A DNA stretch of 64,000 nucleotides, taken from the NCBI GenBank assembly GCA_021613375.1, contig CM038708.1, positions 27,185,018 through 27,249,017 of the forward strand. Reading direction: 5' to 3'. Positions 53,927-64,000 of this stretch are shown here, one piece after another. The position numbers and the translations under genes are program-made. The notes under the pieces were generated by a model, which ran no database searches, was not told the DNA's origin, and saw only the letters and a list, made by a program, of their open reading frames with translations. Position 1 is the first letter of the stretch. The number at the start of each line of letters is the position of its first letter. Source of the stretch: Megaleporinus macrocephalus. Its lineage: Eukaryota; Chordata; Actinopteri; Characiformes; Anostomidae.

Positions 53927-54030
53927 CTTACTCAACGGCACAGCAGCAGACCTATATATATATAAAATGATACCAATATGTATGTATGCGTGTGTGTATA
54001 TTAGGAGCTGAAAGCTGTTATAATAATATG
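53927..54030. repeat. left member of an inverted, rearranged repeat pair
   Basis: Blocks CTTACTCAACGGCACAGCAG and TAGGAGCTGAAAGCTGTTAT recur in inverse orientation at 55212-55274, with the two blocks in swapped order. Confidence 0.6.
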
Positions 54031-54093
54031 AACAAACATACCGTGATAAAACACCCCTCCCGATGACCCTAGAGGTGCTTCGTTATTGGCCAG

Positions 54094-54310
54094 ATCAAGT
54101 CAAGTTTATTTGTATAGCGCTTTTTACAACGATGTTGTCTCAAAGCAGCTTTACAGAAGTTTTGAAAACAGACAGTTATAACATATATCCCCCAGTGAGC
54201 AAGCCAGAGGCAACAGTGGCAAGAAAAAACTCCCTCAACTGGAGGAAGAAACCTTGGGAGGAACCAGACTCACAAGGGGAGACCCATCCTCCTCTGGTCA
54301 AACAGTATTT
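54094..54310. repeat. common fish interspersed repeat (CAAGTCAAGTTTATTTGTAT type)
   Basis: CAAGTCAAGTTTATTTGTAT, TCAAAGCAGCTTTACAG, GAAGAAACCTTGGGAGGAAC and CCCATCCTCCTCTGGTC are hallmark blocks of an abundant fish repeat. Class not assigned. Confidence 0.7.
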
Positions 54311-55211
54311 ACAGTTTAATAAATTAAATATCAAAGAAAAGAGTCTCTGTTTGAAACCTGGATAGCAAAGCTTTAGAAGCTGCACAGGTAGAGGCAGTCT
54401 CTGACTGAGGCTTTATGTAAAGTGGGCGTGAGCTAAAACAGTCCCATCCTATCTCAATGCGGGTGCATCTGGATGGCACAGTGATGTAACTGAGGGTGTA
54501 GCAAAGTTCGATGCAAGTTTGATTACATCTTCCCCAGTACCCCGGATGTTTTACACAACCTGAGTTTTCCTGACCTGGAATCTTTGTAACTAAATTGTTT
54601 TTTTCCCTGAAATTCTGGTAAGCTGATTTTTTTATACGTGAAATTCCAAGATCAAAAATTTTGCAGGTCAAATTTTCAATAACACCAAATTTCACGCATC
54701 ATTTTTTAAAATTTTTTTCAAACACATGATTTCAGACTGAAGTTCTGGTGACACTGATTTAACTCCATAGGTTTGGCTCAGAAAAACACAAACTTATTCA
54801 TTTACAATTTGAAAGAATTTAGCCATTCCAGAAAACAAAGTCTTTTGAACCAGGGTTCACAGCATACGCTCCTCCCCTGTCCCAGCCTTTACTTTGTCAA
54901 TCAAGGCATCTGTGTGCATCCTGTCAATGATTTCCACAAACAACAGCTAATGAAAGAGTAGCCTGTTTACATTACTAGCTGCTTCTTAGAAACAGGTTAA
55001 GCAGATTAGGGGAATTCTGTAGGACTGGACACAACCACAGTTCTGTTGGGTCTTTTTTGCATCAAGCTATGATTTATAACAATAGAGCCACGGTCAGCGT
55101 CACTGCTCGGTGAAAAGCTGGGTAATTTTCCCCTTACTTTCACTTCACTTTGTTACATAATGATACTTGCAATAGGTATCTCAATTACAGATGTAAAATG
55201 AGGATGTGTTT

Positions 55212-55274
55212 TGGTCTGCTGCCGTGCCGTTGAGTAAGATGAGTGAGCATATTATTATAACAGCTTTCAGCTCT
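55212..55274. repeat. right member of an inverted, rearranged repeat pair
   Basis: GGTCTGCTGCCGTGCCGTTG and TTATAACAGCTTTCAGCTCT; see 53927-54030. Confidence 0.6.
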
Positions 55275-55924
55275 AAATACCTGGCGTGTTGTACACACAC
55301 ACACCAGGACATGAATAGCCTAAACCAAATCTCTCGTTCGGGTGGTGTGTGTGGGTGTAAAGCCTCTCAGGCTTGAAGGTGTAAAGCCAGAGATCCGTCT
55401 CGGAACACAGAGTCCCGTCTGGCCCCAGCTGTTTCTTCAATCCTCCAAACCACTGTTACCTTCTGTAGCCTTTGTCTACATCTCTCCTTCAACCTCTTTG
55501 GTTCAGTGTCTCAGGTAGGGAACCTCAGGCTTTTCTTATGCATGGGCTCATTTCAACAATACTGGAACGTTTTTAAGATTCTGATTAACATGTCCAGAAG
55601 CATACAGTCTTTAAATCGCGGCACTTTCAGAAACACGATGCTTGCTAAGTAATTGGATGTGCATGGGGCATTCAAGAATCGCTGCCTCAATCGCTGTGAT
55701 AACACTGTAAAACATCCTCATTTGGCCATAAGCAGTTCAACTACTTGTACTCAACCTACAGGGATTCTTTATTTTATACAAAGTACTATTTAGGTTGAAC
55801 AGAACTCGTTTATTGTTTTTCCAGAGGTTATTTTTTCTAGGTATATCCATAAAACACTTTTTACAGTGTATTTAATAAGCCACACCCCAACAGAGCTAGA
55901 GGTTATGATTTTGAGGGTTTAATG

Positions 55925-56140
55925 TGTTTACACCTTGCTGCCACTGCATGGTTAGCACTCTCGACTCACAACAAGGCGATCTGGGCCGGTCTGTGTGGAG
56001 TGTGTATGTTCTCCCTGTGCTTGAGTGGGTTTCCTCCGGGTACTCCGGTTTCCTCCCACAGTCCAAACATGAGTGTGTGCTGTCCCAAGCCTGGGTATGT
56101 GGCGAGGGTTGCGTCAGGAAGGGCATTTGACATAAAACAC
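55925..56140 (+). mobile_element. SINE-like retroelement fragment
   Basis: TGGTTAGCACTCTCGACTCA looks like a tRNA-type A box region. It is followed by GTGGGTTTCCTCCGGGTACT and CCGGTTTCCTCCCACAGTCC, the body of a widespread fish SINE/LINE-related family. The usual B box is not clear. Confidence 0.6.
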
Positions 56141-58195
56141 TTTAAATCTAGCGTGGGAGTTGACCCCTGTAGTAGAGGAAAAAGACGAAATGTGTGTGTG
56201 TGTTTGCACCCTGGTTACATTAATGATGCAGTTTACAATTTCAATTCTATACACAGTCCGCTACCTGTCAGTTCTGCATGCACGCTGAAAAATAAAAGTC
56301 TCAGGCAACTGAACGTAACTGATACACCACTTAACGTAAAGCCTGAAGCAAGAATCTGGACAGGTACTCTGAGGTGCCAGTGTGAAAAACATCAAAAAAA
56401 AAAAACAATTATGACAGTAACTTATTGCTTGTTTTACAGAACCTGGAGGTACGCATTGTTTTGCTGTGATAACTGGTTATATATATAAAAATATATAAAC
56501 AATAATATAATTAGGCATGGAATGGAAGTGGAATTTGAACCAACAAACACAAGACTGAGTAGTGATCCAATATTACTGAGTCATAGTGTACATATCATTA
56601 TATTCTACAAACGCCATGAAGGCTTGGTCCTCCTGAACTGGATGCTTTGCTTGCAGGGTCTTGAGAGGGCTAGGAAACACTGAGTCATGGAACTGCAGTG
56701 TCCAATTCCCGGCAGAGTGGGTACCTCCATCTGCCAAGCATGAGTTCACCCCTGCTGAGGCACTGGCTGTGACTGGCCTCACACAACAAACGTAAACACA
56801 GCCAGGAGAGCACCAACCTACATTACTGCCAAATACACCAAGCCTCAACTTTGAGAGGAAAAAAAAACCTGATTATATCAGACATGCCATCAATCTCCAT
56901 GCACTGATGCTTGACAACACAAGATCATTTTTTCAAAACCGTTTTCCAATCTCTCTCTCTCTCACAGAACAGAGGTGTAGAATCGTAAGTGGAACAACCT
57001 GTTGTGGCTACATGTTTTCGGTCCAAACAAGCGGGAGCACACATGATTCTATTTGTGTACTGTATTGGTCTCAGTCTCCCTGAAACATGTGTGCTCCTGC
57101 TTTATTATAATGAAGACCTGCAGCCACACAAGCACTATGCTAATATGAATGGACACCTTGACACAGAGTGTGCCCTGCATTGTACCCAATTCAGAAAATC
57201 AGCCCTTCAGAGTAAAAGGAAGGAGCTAAACTGATGAAGACCGAATGGGCAGAATTATGTAAATGTGTTGGTTTTTGTAATATCATAGAAACAATTCAGA
57301 GTTTTGCTGCTCAAGTCACTGCCTGGACTGAAAACAGGACATTTTCTAACTTAAACTATGTTTAGACATTGCCAAATCTAAAAAGTGAGAACATTTCCAT
57401 GATGTAAGTCCTTTAATCGATGCCTGATTGTCTAACATTTCCAAAAAATAGGGACAAACTCAGAAACTGTTCGTTAATCCACTGAGATCTACGCTGACCC
57501 TGAAGAGCATGAAAGCCAAATTAGCTCAGAGTTAAATCTGAAAGCTCCACCCCAGCACTCGCCTCACCTCTCACACACAGTTGTAGGTGCTTAGCCTTGG
57601 GCTGTTACCTTGGCAACTACACTCCAACCTGACGGCAAAAGATCGTGGAAGAGACCACTTCCTGAATGCGTATGTTCCGACATGAAAGGTTTTACCCCTC
57701 AACCTCCCGAGTTCTTTACCATATCAAAGGGAAGCAGCAGAGTAGCTGTTCTGAAGAAGAACCGTGAGAACAGGTTCTGTAACGAGTCAGGAGAGCAGAG
57801 GCCTTGCTGTTGGGATCAACAGGATGTGCGAGAGGTGGCTGCCAAACATCTAATCCACCATGTTCAGAGCCTCACTAATTACTGTCTCACTGGCAGGGGA
57901 TACAGTTCACATTCCACCAGCACTGAAGGAGGAAGAGAGACAGAGCGAGAGAGAACAAAGACGGAAAGAAGTAGGGGGGAAATGGATAACAGCCATTTAT
58001 AACATTATAACATCCGTCTATCAGATGTAGGCATTTATGTACATCACCATAACGCACTGGTAGACTTAGCGCAGTCTCTTCAGTCTGACCACTAACTGCC
58101 TATGTTAATGGAAGTGGTCATCTTACTAGCATAATCAAATTAACCAATCACAGACTGCTGTTTCTGGATGACATATGGGAGTATAAGCAGTATTA

Positions 58196-58555
58196 AAAAT
58201 AGTGATACTGTATCGATTCTCAAAAACACAGTATCGATACACAGATTATTGGCAAACAGTGAATCATCGTGTGTTGTGTCTACACATCTAACCACTAGAT
58301 GGCAGTGTTATAATCCATTTTCAGCTCCACTCCAACACTAACAAGCGGCACAAGGGTGCAAAGCTATTACGTATACGTATTGGCAAACCTATATAAGTAT
58401 TGGCCAACCTGTTCATATAGTGGTGTGTTTTAATAGTAGGATTTGAAAAAAATAGCAATAAATCAATTTGCTTGCAGTATCACAATATATTGAATTGTGA
58501 CCCCTGTATCACAATACATATTGTATCGCCAGGTTCTTGCCAATACACAGCCCTA
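58196..58555. mobile_element. hAT-like element, copy 5 (left-truncated)
   Basis: GATACTGTATCGATTCTCAA, CACTAGATGGCAGTGTTATA, right end CCAATACACAGCCCTA. The first tens of bases of the family are absent. Confidence 0.7.
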
Positions 58556-58654
58556 ATAGGCAGGGTACTACGTAATAACCAACCACTAGGCATGATGTTT
58601 CAGGTAAGGGCTTAGTATTAAATTTCAGAACTTGACCAAATTATTAAAATACTA

Positions 58655-59369
58655 TAGAGTACGGATCATCGGAGTCTCTCTCCCCTCCGTCTTGGACATT
58701 TACACCACCCGCTGCATCCGCAAAGCAACCAGCATTGTGGATGACCCCACCCACCCTTCACACAGACTGTTCTCCCTCCTGCCAGCAGGAAGAAGGTACC
58801 GCAGCGTCCGGTCCAACACGACCAGACTCAACAGCAACAGCTTCTTCCCCCAAACCATCAGACTTCTCAACACAACTCAACGTCTGAACTGATATCTTTC
58901 TGGTACATGTACACTCTCTCTCTCTCTCTCTCTCTCCCTCTCTCTCCCTCTCTCTCCCTCTCCCTCTCTCTCCCTCTCCCTCTCTCCCTTTACCCCAGAT
59001 ATAAAAGGGAAGCATTTTTTGCACAAAGCATTGTACTAATAACTTTACTACCTCACTGGACTCTATTTATTACACATTGCACAATTTGCACACTACCAGC
59101 AATTATTTATTATTCTCTGTCTGTACTGTGTTGTGTTGTCTGTCCGCACTTGTTTGTTTGTGTTGCACTTGTGTCTGTATGCACTGTCTATGTTGCACCA
59201 TGGTCCTGGAGGAACGTTGTTTCGTTTCACTGTGTACTCTGTATGTAGTTGAAATGACAATAAAACCGACTTGACCTGACCTGACTTGACCTGACTTGAC
59301 CTGACTTGACCTGACTTGACCTGACTTGACCTGACTTGACCTGACTTGACCTGACTTGACCTGACTTGG
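58655..59369 (+). mobile_element. 3' end of a non-LTR retrotransposon (CR1/L2-like)
   Basis: The short frame 58660-58890 reads IYTTRCIRKATSIVDDPTHP, HRLFSLLPAGRRYRSVRS and NSFFPQTIRLLN, the C-terminal tail typical of vertebrate CR1/L2-type ORF2 proteins. A CT microsatellite (58913-58990), a 3' UTR and ATGACAATAAAACC follow, then ten or so copies of the 10-mer ACTTGACCTG. The reverse transcriptase itself is absent: a 5'-truncated insertion. Confidence 0.7.
59263..59369. repeat. 10-bp ACTTGACCTG tandem array
   Basis: About ten near-perfect 10-mers at the retrotransposon 3' end. Such elements end in short tandem repeats, so it is probably its tail. Confidence 0.9.
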
Positions 59370-61213
59370 ACTGCAAATAAGCTCCATTGCTCCTTTACTC
59401 TGCTGTGACCACTATTAAAGTGATAAAATGGGCACAAAGTATCTTTGATGCGAAGGACCAGCGTACAGTATACAGTATGACAGTCACTGAGCGATAAAGG
59501 CCATCAACAGCTTCCCTGACCTTTGACTGCAAATTAAAAGCTACACAAATTCCTGCACAAATATTTCTTGCAATCTTCCAGGCATGACCTTCATTTGATT
59601 AGACTAAACATCGAATTCCAGCAGCTTAGTCTTGTAGGAAAACTTCACCAAGCTGTTCCACAGTCAAAATTAATCAGAGGTGACAGTGCACTGTATCTTG
59701 AACATAATCAAACTTTAAATGAGCAGAAGGCGCAATGGGACACAGCCAGTAAGACCTGCACCTGGAAAACAAACAAGATCACCTGCCAGCTTTAGTTCAC
59801 TAAAGGCCAAATAGTAATGGTGGTAAAGGTGTTGTCATTGTACGTTAATCTGGACATGACAGTATTATAGTATTGATTGTTACATTTTTGAAATGGGATA
59901 TAAGAACATAACAGCCAACAAGATTAAGATGTAACACATGAACTTGGCTTTCTGTCTGGCGCACCTCTAAGGCTTTAGTGGTTGACACACTATGCTTCGC
60001 GGTATACTTGTGGGGGCGGGGGAAAGATAACGATTACACAAGGCTTCTTAAGCATACCACAGTAGGCTAGTGCCAACCAATCAATTTAATAAAACAGATA
60101 AACACAAAGCTTATAGGCTTCGTAGTTTAAAAGTAAAGCAGCAATGTTAATCCTGCATAAAGTGAAGTATTTCTATACTCTATAATTCTATACTCTGCTT
60201 TCAGTTGTTTAGTACCAGTGTGACGTGCATAAGGCTCACTACATCAGCTGTTTAAGCATGTCAGCAGCTGGCACATACATGATACATGACTTTTTGACAA
60301 GACATGCAAGCCTGAATGTGGGGCTACTGCTCATTTAAAACCAGCTCTTCAAGGTCCTCCAATATCATGCAAATCCAAAAAAAGGGATTTACTACTGCAG
60401 TCACCGTGCAGGAATATGACAAAGCCAACATTCTGGGCATGGCAGAGCATATACTCATGGCACACCAATTTGCAAACGTTTGAACTGCACTGAGTGTGCA
60501 AGGGGAGCCAAAGTCCTCTTTGTCAACACAGACACCGGTAAACACTGTTGCTGTCATAGCAACTGGCACTATAACCGATAACCACAGTAGCAGGCACACA
60601 TTTGGTTTTTGTCCAACTCTTGCTGCCGCTGACTGAAATCCAGGGAATATAATGAAGTCACCTATATAATATGTATGTCTGCAGTACTGCATGAAAGTAG
60701 CACCCTCCTTTTTTTGCTTTCCAGTCAAAACAGCCATTCAATTCTTTCCAGAGGACTTGCTTTCAGTTCTACCTCTCACAATCCAAATAATCTTGAACCT
60801 TGATGTTCAGGTCTCGACTCGAGGGTGGTCAGTCAACTGTTTTGCTTCTCTGACTGCACTGCAAGTTTGATTCTTTGTTGTTTTATTTTCTCAGAAAGAG
60901 CTTCTTGAACAGCTACACGTTCTCCAGACCCATAGTGTTGAGTCGTGTTCTCACAGTGTGAGGATGGACAGAAACACCCCTGGACTGTTTTAGCCTGTCA
61001 ACGCAAATCTACAATCAATCTGTCTACTTTTAATTCTCACCGGTTTGCCCGATGCAAAACAAATAAATGGAGTGACGACTGCAAACATAAAAGACATGCA
61101 GCAAATGGAAACTGTGAGTGTTTTGAATACAGATGATTCACACAACACAGGTTTAATGTCTTACCGCAGTTGTGGTCACACTGATGGGCAAATCAACCAG
61201 AGTTTGGCTAGTA

Positions 61214-61325
61214 AAGACTTTCTGTTTCACCTATAAAACATCATTCGCTTTGATATTAGACAGCATGAGTGGCATTACTGTTTTAAAGCTAGTTTTATCA
61301 CATACCAATTTAACAAGACATCAGT
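61214..61325. repeat. 110-bp direct duplication, left copy
   Basis: ACTTTCTGTTTCACCTATAA, CATTCGCTTTGATATTAGAC and TTACTGTTTTAAAGCTAG recur at 61995-62108. Confidence 0.85.
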
Positions 61326-61684
61326 ATTTTTGAGTAAATCGGTTCAATACTCATTTATTGGACCCATTTAGACAGTACTTTGTAACGATACCGGGGGAAA
61401 ACACTTCCCTTGTGACTTACAAGCAGTGAAGATTTAAGTGCTACAAAAGTCTTAAAAAACATGTTTTAACTAGAATTAAAAAAGACAAAGCCACAAGAGC
61501 AACATAATTGTTAGAACTTCACCTGAGACTGTCACAGTTATATGTTTGACACTGTTACTTGACTGGGGAAAAAAAAAAAAAACAGTGCAAATCAGCAGTG
61601 AATGGTTTGCAAGATGATCATGCATACTGTGCATGAATCCTAATCTTACCAACACAAACAGAGTCTCGGACACACTTGGATACA

Positions 61685-61930
61685 ACGGCTATGATTTAAT
61701 ATATTGTGATATTCCGATGCTGAAAGCAAACTGACAGTTTTATAAAGTATAAAAACACACCACCCTTAAATTTGTTTGCTAATGCTGATGTTCGTGGTGC
61801 GCTCTTATGCTTACCTTGGAGTTAAATAGCCTAATAGCTGAAGACACATTACAAGACTATCTTGTGGTGTTTTAAACACAATGCAAAATTAACTGTCTGC
61901 CACCAGTCTTTGCATATGAACTACAATGCA
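61685..61930. mobile_element. possible decayed hAT-like copy 6
   Basis: Weak similarity to the family at 38732: AATATATTGTGATATTCCGA, AAAAACACACCACCCTTAAA, AACTGTCTGCCACCAGTC. No ends found. Confidence 0.4.
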
Positions 61931-61994
61931 TCTGTAATTACAAATCTAAACAGAATACTAGGAGATATACATACATAATATAGTATGTGTGTAT

Positions 61995-62108
61995 ATACTT
62001 TCTGTTTCACTTATAAGGCGTCATTCGCTTTGATATTAGACATCATGAGTGGCATTACTGTTTTAAAGCTAGTTTTATTACATACCAATTTAACAAGACA
62101 TTCATCAG
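61995..62108. repeat. 110-bp direct duplication, right copy
   Basis: Partner of 61214-61325, directly followed by an AT microsatellite. Confidence 0.85.
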
Positions 62109-62110
62109 TA

Positions 62111-62175
<65 letters not shown>

Positions 62176-62212
62176 TACATACATACATACATATACACAC
62201 ACACACACACTT
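62111..62212. repeat. (AT)n-(CA/CATA)n compound microsatellite
   Basis: About 24 AT units then CA and CATA units. Confidence 0.95.
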
Positions 62213-63186
62213 CAGTTCTGTTTGTTCAGTTTGCACAATATATTTACTTAAACTGATAAACATGGCTCTATATTACTAGTTAAATAACAATAAATAATAA
62301 ATAAAAACACAGTAAATTAACAAAAATAGGTTTTACTATCTCATAAAAACAAACTTAAGCCATTCAGTCAAGCTGGGTATGTTAAATTGGTGACACAGAA
62401 CAAAGACTATTAAATACTATTTTTTATTTCATTTTACATGTAATTGCATAAATATTATGACAGGTCAGTCATATCATATGTCGTACAGGTACTCAGAATC
62501 AGTATACACTTATGGGTCAGGTATTGGGATCAAAAGGGAGGTATTGGTGCAACCCTAGCTTCCACTTTTACTGTTCAACCCATCTGGGAAAAACTCTGCT
62601 AATTCAACCAATAAAATAAATCAGCAGGTTACTTGACTACTAATGATATAATCGATAGCAATGATCTGACAAAGACGCGGAGGTTGAACAAAACTGCTCT
62701 GTGACTTTTCGCCCGGTTCACAAACTTTTGTCTCTCTCTACCTTCAGAAAATGTGTAATTCAATGCCATGTGACGTTCTCTGAATGCAGCCCTTCCTAAT
62801 TTCAGAACTGGTTTTGCTCAGGGTTTAGGTACAACATATCAGATGTCACAATAGCCTTTGTTTAGAGTAGAGTAAGAGAGAGCAGTTGAGCGGTGCACAG
62901 CTGCACAACTGCTAGAAGATCTGCCTGTTACTCTATCGCCAATCTGTATTCATACAAAGAGCTAAGGTCACCATCCAAGTCAATCGATAGCATCTTGCCA
63001 GGGTCTTATTTCATTAGACTTCTGTGAAGCAGCCATCATCAATTTCAAAGCATTAGCACTGACGACTTAACTTTGCTTAGACCTAGAACCATAAAAACAT
63101 TTTGTTTTGGTACATGCATGCAGAAAGAACAGTCTGTTCTGAATTATACAATGCATCAAGCAACACATATGCACAAAAATGAACAA

Positions 63187-63187
<1 letters not shown>

Positions 63188-63225
<38 letters not shown>
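63188..63225. repeat. (AAT)n microsatellite
   Basis: About 12 AAT units. The polyasparagine frame over it is not a gene. Confidence 0.95.
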
Positions 63226-63226
<1 letters not shown>

Positions 63227-64000
63227 CTAGAGCAAAGCCATGCTGGTCAACTGGTCATTGGCACAGTACTCACACAAACGCCCAAACCAAGCATTTGGTC
63301 AAAAGTATGAACAAACCTATAAATAATCATAGAAATGTGATGTGTGCAGCTATTTTTTTTATCTGAAAAGACCAACAACTATATGTGCAGTTCACGTTTT
63401 TTTAAGAAGATTTTTAAAGCTGCAGTCAGAAGCTAGGCTACACTTCAGTAGAGGTTTACATCTCACCATCTTTGTACTTAGTGCTGCTGAGGGCAGGTGA
63501 GGAACTTGAGGCTTTGTGAAAGTCTCAATTGTTCATTCCCATTTTCTCCTCACACCGCTTTCCTTTCACACAGAGGCGTACAAGTGGACAGCCAAGCTCT
63601 TTTGTCTCTGTGAAGCTGAGGTCACATTTCTTGGCGGCAACACCGGCCCTCAGATTGAAAAGGATGAGATTGTGCAGCACAGTCCCCGCAGCCTGCAGGC
63701 AGATGACAAAGCTAAGAAACTGCACTGCCCTCTAAAAGTGGAATACTGATCTTCCTCCTTTAGCAGCACATATATTACCTGTCGACCTTCATCTTTCAGA
63801 AAACTGACCAAGACGGAACGGCAAAGTCATTAAATTCATTTCAACAAATTCCACAATGCCGTCAAAGGTTGGCTAAAGTATCTAACAAGTGAAGCAAACT
63901 TACAACCACCAGTTAGCACGGTGTAAACTTCCCTATACAAGTACCCCACTGCCACAAAGCGCCTGGCTGTGAACTAATCTCAACGTGGTTTGAGGCAAAA

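Noticed and set aside
55922..56488. 188-codon plus-strand frame
   Set aside because: It starts in a SINE-like repeat and runs into unrelated sequence; no recognisable domain.
57610..58002. 130-codon plus-strand frame
   Set aside because: Ends in a GA-rich low-complexity stretch, no family recognised, no splice context.

Overview
The window is nuclear DNA of a teleost fish. It holds multi-exon, vertebrate-type genes with GT-AG introns, abundant CA/GA microsatellites, and many short non-autonomous DNA transposons and retroelement tails of the kind common in fish. Several of the interspersed families resemble ones I associate with otophysan/characiform genomes, but I cannot fix the species.

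Two protein genes are supported, both on the minus strand. (1) An essentially complete dennd4c (DENN domain-containing 4C, a Rab GEF) has 33 coding exons from the start codon at 46570 down to the stop at 14090. I rebuilt every exon from splice sites and reading phase. The exons sum to 5847 nt, an uninterrupted 1948-residue protein plus stop, and end in the family-typical C-terminus [12 protein letters not shown] 5' untranslated exon must lie upstream (higher coordinates) and was not located. The 3' UTR probably runs to about 11.5 kb. (2) The 5' part of acer2 (alkaline ceramidase 2) has four coding exons between 8962 and 3320. Its last exons lie off the left edge. The adjacency dennd4c-acer2 in the same orientation matches human 9p22.1, but no RPS6 copy is visible between them, where human has one.

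Layout: 1-3319, acer2 intron with a GA minisatellite; 3320-8962, acer2 exons 4 to 1; 8963-11480, acer2 upstream region with an NRF1-like palindrome and a palindromic MITE; 11480-14089, likely dennd4c 3' UTR; 14090-46582, dennd4c coding exons and introns; 46583-64000, upstream intron or 5' flank of dennd4c. This last part starts with a 2.7 kb satellite of 40-bp units and then holds scattered transposon copies, a non-LTR retrotransposon 3' end and microsatellites.

The two genes are not known to share a pathway. dennd4c activates Rab10-type GTPases in vesicle traffic; acer2 hydrolyses ceramide in the Golgi. No bacterial-type systems, CRISPR arrays or viral genes were seen. The more interesting content is structural: the hierarchical satellite next to the dennd4c start-codon exon, flanked by a diverged duplication; hAT-like elements with visible 8-bp target duplications, one carrying an internal tandem duplication and one nested in another repeat; a multi-copy TIR family; and a long CT microsatellite that serves as the polypyrimidine tract of acer2 exon 4.
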